Origin: JAOADN01 sp049323795
GTDB lineage: Bacteria; Pseudomonadota; Alphaproteobacteria; Rhodobacterales; Rhodobacteraceae
Reading direction: 5' to 3'
Length of the DNA stretch: 64,000 nt
NCBI GenBank assembly: GCA_049323795.1
Contig: JBMOOH010000050.1
Location: forward strand, 1 to 64,000
The translations under genes were made by a program, and so were the position numbers. The notes beneath the pieces were generated by a model, which was not told the origin of the DNA, made no database searches, and saw nothing but the letters and a program-made list of their open reading frames with translations. Shown in pieces: positions 26,872 through 35,043 of this stretch; position 1 is the stretch's first letter, and each line of letters begins with the position of its first letter.

Positions 26872-27117
26872 TCACCGCCGCCAGTGCGAGGGCACGTCCC
26901 AGAGGGGGCGGGCTGCCTCGGCCTCTGCGGTCGGGCGGTCGAGTCCGATGTCGTTCAGGAGATGGTCGTCGAGCTGCCCGAGCCGGCGGCGCTGGCGCGC
27001 GGCCGACAGCGCAAGGAAGAGGCCGGCGAAGACACGCATCCGCGGACGCCCGATGCGGGTCGGTATACTTGCCGATGTGCCGGGCGGGGCGGGGCGGAGG
27101 GAAAGTGCGCGTTCCAC
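26872..27117 (-). CDS. DUF1127 domain protein
   Basis: The 81-residue product contains RQRRRLGQLDDHLLNDIGLD, a clear DUF1127 core, followed by an acidic stretch and PLWDVPSHW. DUF1127 proteins are small basic factors that can bind RNA and alter transcript stability. GTG at 27117 is preceded by GAGAGG at five bases, a good site; an internal ATG at 27039 would give only the core. It diverges from a LysR-type gene, a pairing often seen in this group, so that regulator may control it. Confidence 0.85.
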   Translation of the reverse strand: MERALSLRPAPPGTSASIPTRIGRPRMRVFAGLFLALSAARQRRRLGQLDDHLLNDIGLDRPTAEAEAARPLWDVPSHWRR

Positions 27118-27184
27118 GACAACCTCTCGGAAAATGATGCCAGGGCTGAACGGGATGAAATCCCTTGATGGTCATCGCATGACT

Positions 27185-27195
27185 CCTGTATCAGG
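27185..27195. promoter_or_regulatory. Possible LysR operator
   Basis: CCTGTATCAGG is a short perfect palindrome with a three-base centre in the 117-bp gap between the DUF1127 and LysR genes. The place suits autoregulation, but binding is unproven. Confidence 0.3.
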
Positions 27196-27234
27196 TGAAG
27201 TGAATGATTGTGGTGGTCGACATAAGGGGTGTTG

Positions 27235-28164
27235 ATGATGCCCAGAAATCTGGACCTCACCGCGCTGCGCGCCTTCGTGACCGTGGCCGACGCGGGCGGC
27301 GTCACTCGCGCCGCCGGGCTCCTCAACCTCACCCAGTCGGCGGTGTCGATGCAGCTCAAGCGGCTCGAGGAAGGTCTCGGGCGCGACTTCTTCAGCCGTG
27401 CGTCCCGGAGACTGCAGCTCACGCCCGAGGGCGAGCAGCTTCTGGGCTACGCACGCCGGATGATCGCCCTGAACGACGAGGCCCTGTCACGGCTCACCGA
27501 CAAGGGATACGAGGGCGAGGTGCGTCTCGGCGTGCCGCATGACATCGTCTATCCGCAGATGCCGGCCGTGCTGAAGGCGATGGCGCAGGAATTTCCCCGG
27601 ATGCGCGTCAACCTCACGGCATCGTTCACCAAGGTGCTGCACGAAAGCTTCGCGAAAGGCGAGTTCGACCTGATTCTGACCACCGAGGCCGGACCGAGGC
27701 CGGGCGGCGAGGTCCTTGCCACGCGCGAACTGGTCTGGGTCGGCGCACCGAACGGGACTGCCTGGCAGCGCCGCCCGGTCCGGCTCGGCTTCAAGGACAC
27801 CTGCTTCTTCCGCCCGGTTGCGCAGGCCGCGCTCGATGCCGCGGGGATCGCCTGGGAAATGGGGTTCGAGGGCGAGTGCGAACAGGTGATCGAGGCGACG
27901 GTGGCGGCCGACCTGGCGATCTCGGCGCGTCTGCGCGGGGCGGTTCCGCTGGGCGTCGAGGTGATCGAGGCGGGAAACGCGCTCCCTGGCCTCGGCAGTC
28001 TCGCCATCTGTCTCTACGACAGCGCGGCCCGGTCCGGGCCGGTGATGGACGCGGTCCGCGCCCATATCCGCTGCGCCTACGGGGCGCACCAGACCGCGGC
28101 GGCGAAGGACTCTGCCCGGCGGTTCCGTGCGGACGAGGCCCCGGGGGGCCTCAGTCCATCGTGA
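27235..28164 (+). CDS. LysR-family transcriptional regulator
   Basis: The 309-residue protein has a winged HTH at about residues 4-62 (LDLTALRAFVTVADAGGV and LTQSAVSMQLKRLEEGLG) and a substrate-binding domain whose first strand is GEVRLGVPHDIVYPQMP. The ligand is unknown. ATG at 27235 follows AAGGGG at about five bases; ATG at 27238 is equally possible. Its 3' end overlaps the convergent oxidoreductase gene by 14 bp. Confidence 0.9.
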   Translation: MMPRNLDLTALRAFVTVADAGGVTRAAGLLNLTQSAVSMQLKRLEEGLGRDFFSRASRRLQLTPEGEQLLGYARRMIALNDEALSRLTDKGYEGEVRLGVPHDIVYPQMPAVLKAMAQEFPRMRVNLTASFTKVLHESFAKGEFDLILTTEAGPRPGGEVLATRELVWVGAPNGTAWQRRPVRLGFKDTCFFRPVAQAALDAAGIAWEMGFEGECEQVIEATVAADLAISARLRGAVPLGVEVIEAGNALPGLGSLAICLYDSAARSGPVMDAVRAHIRCAYGAHQTAAAKDSARRFRADEAPGGLSPS

Positions 28165-29113
28165 CGACGATCTTCCCGGTCGCCTGACGGCTCCGCAGCA
28201 GGTCGAGGCCCTCGGCCGCGTTCTCGATCGGGAAAAGGTGGTGGACATGGGGTGCCAGCCGTCCCTCGGCGTGCCAGCCGAACAGCGTGGCAAGGCTTTG
28301 CGCCACGGCCTCGGGACGGAATTTCAGATACCCGCCCCACCAGAAGCCCAGGACCGACACGTTCTTGACGAGAAGATGGTTGGCGCGGATGTCGGGCACG
28401 GTGCCACTTGCAAACCCGATGACCAGAAGCCGGCCTTCGGGACGCAGGGCCGAGAGGGCGGCCGCGCAGGCGGCGCCGCCAACCGGGTCGAAGGCCACGT
28501 CCGCGCCGCCGGCATCGCGAATGAGGTCGCGCAGGTCGGCGCGGTCGCTGTCGAGAAGCACCTCCGCCCCGGCGCGCCGCGCCACGTCGAGCCTGTCTTT
28601 CCCGCGTGCAACGGCGATGACGCGCGCGCCCATCAGGCGGCCGGTCTCGACGGCGGCCAGGCCGACGCCGCCCGCCGCGCCGGTGACGAGCAGCGTCTCG
28701 CCGGGTTCGATCCGGGCGCGGCGTTCAAGGGCGAGATGGCTGGTGCCGTAGGCGACCTGGAACCCCGCGGCGGTGGCGAAGTCCATGCTCTCCGGGATGC
28801 GCGTCAGCCGGGATGCCGGGAAGCAGCCGAAATCGGCCAGCCCGCCGCTGCCCGAAACGACGGCAACCCGGTCTCCCCTGCTCCATCCGGACGCCCCCGG
28901 ACCGATCGCGTCCACCTCGCCCGCGATCTCCATGCCGGGCACGAACGGATAATCGGCGCGTTCCTGGTACTCGCCCCGGATCATCAGAAGGTCCGCGAAG
29001 TTCATGCCGCAGGCCCGGATGCGCACGCGGACCTCGTCCGGGCCGGGGGACAGAACGGGAAGGCGCCGGAGCCCGAGCTCGAGGCCGGCTCCGGGGCAGA
29101 TCATCGCGCGCAT
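28151..29113 (-). CDS. Zinc-free NAD(P)H:quinone oxidoreductase (MDR superfamily)
   Basis: The 320-residue enzyme has the GroES-like N-terminal domain (ACGMNFADLLMIRGEYQ, VPGMEIAGEVDAIG) and a Rossmann domain with LVTGAAGGVGLAAVETGRLMG. The cysteine cluster of zinc alcohol dehydrogenases is absent. Reduction of quinones or other alpha,beta-unsaturated carbonyls with NADPH is likely. The gene ends within the LysR coding region read from the other strand. Confidence 0.92.
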   Translation of the reverse strand: MRAMICPGAGLELGLRRLPVLSPGPDEVRVRIRACGMNFADLLMIRGEYQERADYPFVPGMEIAGEVDAIGPGASGWSRGDRVAVVSGSGGLADFGCFPASRLTRIPESMDFATAAGFQVAYGTSHLALERRARIEPGETLLVTGAAGGVGLAAVETGRLMGARVIAVARGKDRLDVARRAGAEVLLDSDRADLRDLIRDAGGADVAFDPVGGAACAAALSALRPEGRLLVIGFASGTVPDIRANHLLVKNVSVLGFWWGGYLKFRPEAVAQSLATLFGWHAEGRLAPHVHHLFPIENAAEGLDLLRSRQATGKIVVTMD

Positions 29114-29367
29114 GGGCGGCTCCCGCGGGTTGCGATAACGGCGAGTCTAGCCGAAGCTTCGCGTGCGCGCCAATGCGTGTTATCGCAGAATGCAACGCCA
29201 ATGCGCCCGGGATTTGCATCCTGCAAGGATCGGGGAGGGTCAGACGGCGGCTGCCCTGCCGCTCGCCATCAGGTGGCGGTCGGAGTGCGCGAAAGATGGC
29301 GGTCGGGGCCGGGACGCCTTGGCATGAAAATTGCTTTGAACTGGGCAAGGGTGAAGGGAGTTCATCG
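29114..29367. other. 254-bp divergent intergenic region
   Basis: Between the oxidoreductase and XRE genes. It holds the sigma-54 promoter listed separately. No gene is seen. Confidence 0.5.
29320..29335 (+). promoter_or_regulatory. Sigma-54 (RpoN) promoter
   Basis: TGGCATGAAAATTGCT fits the consensus TGGCAYR-N4-TTGCW at every defined position, with the GG and GC dinucleotides at the required 12-base offset. The start of the XRE gene lies 33 bp downstream of its end, so a transcript would have a leader of about 20 bases. An enhancer-binding activator site should lie further upstream, but none is recognised. Confidence 0.7.
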
Positions 29368-29730
29368 ATGAAGCACCATGTTGACGCCCATGTCGGCAAG
29401 CGCATCCGTCACCGCCGCTGGATGGTGGGGATGACGCAGCAGCAGCTTGCCGACAAGGTCGGGATCAAGTTCCAGCAGATCCAGAAATACGAGACCGGCA
29501 TGAACCGGGTTTCGGCGTCGCGCCTGTGGGACATATCCGAAGCCCTCGGCGTTCCGATCGCCTTCTTCTTCGACGGGTTGCAGAACCCGGCCGCGGCGGT
29601 CGAGGACAGCACCGGCGACATCATGGCGGACAAGGAGGCGCTGATGCTGGTGCGCACCTACTATGCCATTCCCGAAGCGCAGCGCCGGCGCCTGTTCGAG
29701 CTTGCAAAGGTGCTTTCGGACGCGGCCTGA
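29368..29730 (+). CDS. XRE-family transcriptional regulator
   Basis: The 120-residue protein has an HTH_3 domain at about residues 8-66 (RIRHRRWMVGMTQQQLADKV, IKFQQIQKYETGMNRVSASR) and a helical C-terminal part ending EAQRRRLFELAKVL. Alphaproteobacterial relatives of this size act as global regulators. ATG at 29368 follows GAAGGGAG. Expression from a sigma-54 promoter would link it to nitrogen or another RpoN signal. Confidence 0.9.
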   Translation: MKHHVDAHVGKRIRHRRWMVGMTQQQLADKVGIKFQQIQKYETGMNRVSASRLWDISEALGVPIAFFFDGLQNPAAAVEDSTGDIMADKEALMLVRTYYAIPEAQRRRLFELAKVLSDAA

Positions 29731-29798
29731 CGGTCACATCCGGCGCGACGGGTTGACCCCGCCGGGGGCGGGGTCTACCGGTTTGCGTCGGAGGTTTC

Positions 29799-30611
29799 AT
29801 GTTCAAGCCCGACGACACCACCCGCCGCGTCCTGATCGAGACCGCGAATGCACTGGCGGATGCGGCGCGGGTCGAGACACTCGCGCATTTCCGCAGTCCG
29901 GGGCTCGACGCCGAGACGAAGGAAAACGACCGGTTCGATCCGGTGACGGTCGCGGACCGCGCCTCCGAGAAGCGCATGCGCGAGTTGCTCGCCAGGCTGC
30001 GTCCCGACGACGCCATCCTCGGCGAGGAATTCGGTCCGAAGGAGGGCACGACGGGACTGACCTGGGTGCTCGATCCCATCGACGGCACGCGCGGATTCCT
30101 GTCGGGAACCCCGACCTGGGGGGTGCTGATCGCGGTGGCCCGGGCCGAGGGCCCCGTGCTCGGCGTGATCGACCAGCCCTATATCCGCGAACGTTTCACG
30201 GGCGGCCTCGGCATGGCCGAGGTCGTCGGCCCGCAGGGCAGGGCGGAGCTGAGGACCCGTGCCCCGCGGCCGCTGTCCGAGGCGATCCTCTTCTCGACCT
30301 TCCCCGAGGTCGGCACGCCCGCCGAGGGCGTGGCGTTCCACGCGCTCGCCCGCCAGGTCCGGCTGACCCGCTACGGGACCGACTGCTACGCCTATGCCCT
30401 CGTCGCGGCGGGGCAGATCGACCTCGTCGTCGAAGCGGGGCTGCAGACCTACGACGTGATGGCCCCGATCGCCGTGATCGAGGCGGCGGGCGGCATCGTC
30501 ACCGACTGGAAGGGCGGCCCCGCGCACCGGGGCGGACGCATCCTCGCCGCGGCCAACCGGGACATGCATGCCGCCGCGCTCGCCGTCCTGTCCGGTGCGC
30601 CCGACGCCTGA
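29799..30611 (+). CDS. hisN: Histidinol-phosphatase, inositol monophosphatase family
   Basis: The 270-residue enzyme has the metal-binding motifs of the IMPase fold: GEEFGP near residue 75, DPIDGTRGFLSG (90-101) and YDVMAPIAVIEAAGG near residue 220. The TRGF variant of the second motif is typical of the HisN type, which dephosphorylates histidinol phosphate in histidine synthesis. Its stop overlaps the next start by one base, so it is coupled to an amidohydrolase. Confidence 0.88.
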   Translation: MFKPDDTTRRVLIETANALADAARVETLAHFRSPGLDAETKENDRFDPVTVADRASEKRMRELLARLRPDDAILGEEFGPKEGTTGLTWVLDPIDGTRGFLSGTPTWGVLIAVARAEGPVLGVIDQPYIRERFTGGLGMAEVVGPQGRAELRTRAPRPLSEAILFSTFPEVGTPAEGVAFHALARQVRLTRYGTDCYAYALVAAGQIDLVVEAGLQTYDVMAPIAVIEAAGGIVTDWKGGPAHRGGRILAAANRDMHAAALAVLSGAPDA

Positions 30612-32005
30612 TGTCCGAAACGCTCATTCGCCGCGCCGATGTCGTCGTCACGATGGACGCTGCCCGGCGTGAACTGGCCGGCGCGGATGTCCTCGTCCGG
30701 GACGGCAGGATCGCGGCGGTGGGCGCGGGCCTGTCCACGCGCCTCTCGGCGGGCGGGACCGTCATCGAGGCGGCGGGCTGCATCGTGACCCCCGGCCTCG
30801 TCAACACCCACCACCACCTCTACCAGTCGCTGACCCGCGCCGTTCCGGGCGGACAGGACGCGCTGCTCTTCGGCTGGCTCAGGACGCTCTACCCGATCTG
30901 GGCACGCTTCGGTCCCGACGAGATGCGCGTGTCGGCGATGGCCGGGCTTGCCGAACTGGCACTTGCCGGCTGCTCGCTCACCTCGGACCACCTCTACCTC
31001 TACCCCAACGGTGCGCGTCTCGACGACACGATCGACGCCGCGCGGGAAATCGGTGTCAGGTTCCATGCCACCCGCGGGGCCATGTCGATCGGCGAAAGCG
31101 CGGGCGGGCTGCCACCCGACGCGCTCGTCGAGGGCGAGGACGCGATCCTGAACGACTGCATCCGCGTCATCGACCGCTTCCACGACCCGAAGCCCGGCGC
31201 GATGATCCGCGTCGGAGTCGCGCCCTGCTCGCCGTTTTCGGTCAGCCGCGACCTCATGCGCGAGGCGGCGCTTCTCGCCCGCGACAAGGGGGTGATGCTG
31301 CACACCCACCTCGCCGAGAACGACGAGGACGTCGCCTATTCCCTCGCCACCTTCGGCTGCCGCCCCGGCCAGTACGCCGAGGACCTCGGCTGGACCGGAC
31401 CGGATGTCTGGCACGCGCACTGCGTCAAGCTCGACGCGACCGAAATGTCGCTCTTCGCGCGGACGCGGACCGGGGTTGCGCACTGCCCCTGCTCGAACTG
31501 CCGCCTCGGCTCGGGCATCGCGCCCGTCCGCGCCATGCGGGACGCGGGCCTGCGCGTCGGACTGGGCGTGGACGGGTCCGCCTCGAACGACGCGGGCAAC
31601 CTGATCGCCGAGGCGCGGATGGCCATGCTGCTGCAGCGGGTGCGGAACGGGGCCGATGCGATGAGCGCGCGCGAAGCTCTCGAGATCGCCACTCTGGGGG
31701 GCGCGACGGTTCTCGGGCGCGACGATTGCGGGCGCGTCGCGCCGGGGGCCTGCGCCGACCTGGCGGTGTGGGACATGACGGGGATCGAGACGGCCGGGGC
31801 GTGGGATCCGGTCGCGGCGCTTGTCCTCTGCGGCCCGGCGCGGGTGCGCGACCTGCTGGTGGATGGCCGCCCGGTGGTGCGCTCGGGCAGGCTTGCGGCG
31901 GTGGACGTCGCGCGCCTCGCCGATGACCAGCGGCGTCTCGCGCGGCGTCTCGCGGATCAGGCCCCGGTCAGGGCGAAGGCAAGGTCGCGGACGAGGAAGA
32001 CGTAG
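30611..32005 (+). CDS. 8-oxoguanine deaminase (amidohydrolase superfamily)
   Basis: The 464-residue protein is a TIM-barrel metal hydrolase with PGLVNTHHHLYQSLTRAV (HxH motif), HTHLAEN, VWHAHCVKL and GVDGSASND supplying the remaining His and Asp. The AVPGGQDALLFGWLRTLYP segment is characteristic of the 8-oxoguanine/atrazine-chlorohydrolase branch. It would turn 8-oxoguanine into urate. A guanine deaminase gene lies nearby. Its last 49 bp overlap the convergent membrane protein gene. Confidence 0.85.
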   Translation: MSETLIRRADVVVTMDAARRELAGADVLVRDGRIAAVGAGLSTRLSAGGTVIEAAGCIVTPGLVNTHHHLYQSLTRAVPGGQDALLFGWLRTLYPIWARFGPDEMRVSAMAGLAELALAGCSLTSDHLYLYPNGARLDDTIDAAREIGVRFHATRGAMSIGESAGGLPPDALVEGEDAILNDCIRVIDRFHDPKPGAMIRVGVAPCSPFSVSRDLMREAALLARDKGVMLHTHLAENDEDVAYSLATFGCRPGQYAEDLGWTGPDVWHAHCVKLDATEMSLFARTRTGVAHCPCSNCRLGSGIAPVRAMRDAGLRVGLGVDGSASNDAGNLIAEARMAMLLQRVRNGADAMSAREALEIATLGGATVLGRDDCGRVAPGACADLAVWDMTGIETAGAWDPVAALVLCGPARVRDLLVDGRPVVRSGRLAAVDVARLADDQRRLARRLADQAPVRAKARSRTRKT

Positions 32006-33525
32006 GCCCAGAGCAGCGACTTGATCGCGCCTCCGGCGAGGAACCAGATGATCCAGCCGGCCACCGCGATCCCGAGGAACGGGACCAGCCACAGCGTGCC
32101 CAGCATGAACGGGACTGCGGCGGATGCGGCGGCCCGGTGTTTCTGCGGGGTGCCGGCCGCGCGGATCAGCCGGGCGACGCCTGACCTGATCGGCCGGGGG
32201 ACGAAGGTGGTCGCGCCGACCAGCGCGATTGCGGCATGCAGCGCGGTGGGGGCGAGGGGGGTCAGTACCGTCAGGATCAGCCATTCCTGCAGGTCGGGGT
32301 GCAGGGCGATCGCGGCGAAGACCGAGGCCAACCGGAACACGCCCGGGCCCGCGACCAGGTCGAGAAGGGCGACCATGACCGCGAAGCCCAGACCCAGAAG
32401 CGCCGAAACGAGAAGGCTGACCGCAAGGCCCGCAAGCCCGTTGACGAGGATGCGCCCGGTAAGAAGTCCTTGCCTGGCGAGCGCGAGGTTGGCGGCGTAG
32501 GAGACCACGCTGAAGAGCGCGTTGACCAGGGGAAACACGGCCAGAAACAGGAAGAGCCCGCGCGGACGGGTGCCTGTCTCGCCGAAGGGGATGAGGATCA
32601 GCGATAGGATCCAGCCCACCGGTAGGGCGAAGGTCACCACAAGGCGCGCCAGCGCGTGCCGGCCCTGTCCGTCGAGCGTGTCGAGCGCGACGGCCATGGT
32701 CACGACGAGGAGGATCGAGATCATGATCGGCACCAGACCGATGCCCATCATCGTGCTTGCCGTTGCGATCGCGACGGCGGCCGCCCCGATGACGGCCGCC
32801 GCCCCGACCACCACGACCGAACCGGCGCCGGCGATCGCCGCGCCTCCCAGAAAGCCGAGCGCCAGTCCCAGGCCGGCCGCGAGCGCGTTGAACGCCGAGA
32901 GCACTCCGGCGGTTGCGATCGTCGCGCCGAGCACCGGCAGCCACCGCGCGAGGTTCCGCGAGCGGTCGTCCGGCCGAGACGCGGCCTGCCAGGACAGGGG
33001 GATCGAGGCCGCGAAGAACAGCATCCCGATCAGCGAGATCGACCTGTCCGGCCAGAACTGCGCCCGGGGCAGCACCGCCGAGTCGCCGATCCGCGCCTCG
33101 TCGCCGGTGATGATCCACCAGCCGACCAGCACGAGCGTCGGATAGACCACGGCCACGAGCATTGCCGCGTCATAGAGCTTCCATGTCAGGGACCTGCGGA
33201 ACGACACGATCAGGCTGAGCGATCCCTCGGCGCTGGTGCCGTAGCGCTTCCAGAGGTCTTCGAGACGCTGCCGGGTCGAGATGGCGTAGCCGCGGGCGAT
33301 GCCGGGCTTTTCGAGACTGGCGGCGATGTAGGCCCGCGACGGGCCGTCCGCCATGCCGAGGATCGCGGCGAAGCAGAGCCCCGACCACAGGATCGCGATG
33401 ATCCAGCCATAGGATGCGGCAGCCCCGCGGTCCAGCGCCGCGATCAGGATGACCGATGCGGAAAGCCACAGGAAAAGGGGAAGCTTCCAGGCATAGCCGT
33501 CGGCTGGATCGTTGTTCACGTGCAT
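31957..33525 (-). CDS. Polytopic membrane protein of unknown function
   Basis: The 522-residue product has around ten to twelve hydrophobic segments, including a Gly/Ala-rich run (about residues 215-260) with AAAVIGAAAVAIA. A soluble segment near residues 75-110 is basic. I recognise no transporter signature or binding motif. The gene is flanked by two purine deaminases, so a role in nucleobase or metabolite handling is conceivable but unsupported. Codon use is like that of its neighbours, and the overlap with the deaminase 3' end shows both frames are maintained. Confidence 0.75.
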   Translation of the reverse strand: MHVNNDPADGYAWKLPLFLWLSASVILIAALDRGAAASYGWIIAILWSGLCFAAILGMADGPSRAYIAASLEKPGIARGYAISTRQRLEDLWKRYGTSAEGSLSLIVSFRRSLTWKLYDAAMLVAVVYPTLVLVGWWIITGDEARIGDSAVLPRAQFWPDRSISLIGMLFFAASIPLSWQAASRPDDRSRNLARWLPVLGATIATAGVLSAFNALAAGLGLALGFLGGAAIAGAGSVVVVGAAAVIGAAAVAIATASTMMGIGLVPIMISILLVVTMAVALDTLDGQGRHALARLVVTFALPVGWILSLILIPFGETGTRPRGLFLFLAVFPLVNALFSVVSYAANLALARQGLLTGRILVNGLAGLAVSLLVSALLGLGFAVMVALLDLVAGPGVFRLASVFAAIALHPDLQEWLILTVLTPLAPTALHAAIALVGATTFVPRPIRSGVARLIRAAGTPQKHRAAASAAVPFMLGTLWLVPFLGIAVAGWIIWFLAGGAIKSLLWAYVFLVRDLAFALTGA

Positions 33526-33553
33526 CGGGACTTCGCAGCTTTGTCGCGCGCGA

Positions 33554-34891
33554 TCATAGGAGCGAAAACGATCTTTGGAACCCCCGCCGAAGGGCCCGGA
33601 CCTGTTTGCTGCCGGGCTCCGCGCCGGCCACGCGAACCGACCGCACTGCCCGGTCGTCGCCCATCATGATGGTGGGAAAGAGCGCCTCCCAGAGCGATCC
33701 GGCGCGGGCCGCGCGCTGCGCGATCGCCGGGGTCGAGGCCAGGTCGATCACCACGATGTCGGCCTCCAGCCCCCCTGCAAGGTTGCCGATCAGGTGATCG
33801 GCGCGCAGCGCCCGCGCCGATCCCTGGGTTGCGAGCCACCAGAGCCCGGCGGGATGCAGCGCCGTCCCGCGAAGCTGTGCGATCTCGTAGGCCGCCGCCA
33901 TCGTCCGGAGCATCGAGAACGACGACCCGCCACCGGTATCCGTGGCCAGCCCGATCCGGTGGCCCGCCGCCGAAAGTCCGTCCAGGTCGAACAGGCCCGA
34001 TCCGATGAAGGTGTTCGAGGTCGGGCAGTGGACCAGGCCCGCATCCACCTCGTAGAGCCGTGCCTTCTCGCGCGCCTCGAGGTGGATCGCATGGCCGAAG
34101 ACGGCGCCGGGGCCGAGCAGGTTGAACTTCTCGTAGGTGTCCAGATAGTCCCGCGCCTCGGGAAAGAGCGACCGCACCCAGGCGATCTCGTCCAGCTGCT
34201 CGCTCAGGTGCGTCTGCATGAGGCAATCCGGCGCCTCGCCCCAGAGCGTTCCCATCGCGTCGAGCTGCTCAGGCGTCGAGGTGGGCGAGAAGCGCGGGGT
34301 GATGACGTAGGACAGACGGTCCCGCCCGTGCCACTTCCGCATCAGCGCCTTCGACTGGTCATAGGCCGATTGCGCCGTGTCCCGCAGGTTGCCGGGCGCG
34401 TTGCGGTCCATGCAGGTCTTGCCGGCCCAGACCCGCATCCCCCGCGCGCGCGCCGCCCCGAAGAAGGCATCGACGCTTTCGGGGTGGATCGTGCAGTAGC
34501 TTGCAACGCTCGTCGTGCCGTTCGACAGGATGAGGTCGAGATACCGCTCCGCCACGACCCCGGCATAACCCGCCTCGCCGAACCGCGCCTCCTCGGGGAA
34601 GGTATAGGTGTTCAGCCAGTCGATGAGCCGCTTGCCCCAGCTCGCGATGATGCCCGTCTGGGGATAGTGCGCATGCGCATCGACGAAGCCGGCCGAGATC
34701 AGACACTGACCGTAATCCGCGATGCTTGCCCGGGGCGCCCGTGCACGCAACTCCGTCGGGTCGCCCACCGCCGCGATCCGCCCGTGCTCGACCAGCACCG
34801 CACCGCGCGCGGAATGGACGGCCGCATCCGGCCCCTCGACGAGCGGATTGCCGCGAAACGACAGGGTCTGCCCGATCAGTATCTCCGCCAT
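33554..34891 (-). CDS. guaD: Guanine deaminase
   Basis: The 445-residue zinc amidohydrolase converts guanine to xanthine. Motifs are GFVDAHAHYPQTGIIASWG (HxH), QTHLSEQLDEIAWV, VFGHAIHL, LVHCPTSNTFIGSGLFD and GLATDTGGGSSFSML, all typical of GuaD. ATG at 34891 gives the standard MAEILIGQ-like start. It diverges from mgtE and belongs functionally with the 8-oxoguanine deaminase. Confidence 0.93.
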   Translation of the reverse strand: MAEILIGQTLSFRGNPLVEGPDAAVHSARGAVLVEHGRIAAVGDPTELRARAPRASIADYGQCLISAGFVDAHAHYPQTGIIASWGKRLIDWLNTYTFPEEARFGEAGYAGVVAERYLDLILSNGTTSVASYCTIHPESVDAFFGAARARGMRVWAGKTCMDRNAPGNLRDTAQSAYDQSKALMRKWHGRDRLSYVITPRFSPTSTPEQLDAMGTLWGEAPDCLMQTHLSEQLDEIAWVRSLFPEARDYLDTYEKFNLLGPGAVFGHAIHLEAREKARLYEVDAGLVHCPTSNTFIGSGLFDLDGLSAAGHRIGLATDTGGGSSFSMLRTMAAAYEIAQLRGTALHPAGLWWLATQGSARALRADHLIGNLAGGLEADIVVIDLASTPAIAQRAARAGSLWEALFPTIMMGDDRAVRSVRVAGAEPGSKQVRALRRGFQRSFSLL

Positions 34892-35043
34892 CCCGCCCCC
34901 AGCCCTTCCCCTGCCGCGCCCGCCCAGTCTAAGACCATGCCAGACCGCCGTAAATTTGTCCCGTTCCGCCTGTTTCTCGGAAACTCCTTCCAGTAAGGTC
35001 CGCGCAATCCGCAGGCGGCGCGGGACACGCATCCGGGGACCAC

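Noticed and set aside
28591..28601. GAGCCTGTCTTT inside the quinone reductase gene, resembling the repeat end
   Set aside because: The likeness stops after nine bases and lies in a conserved coding region.
30449..33118. 889-codon minus-strand open frame
   Set aside because: Antisense to the 8-oxoguanine deaminase and out of frame with the membrane protein gene.
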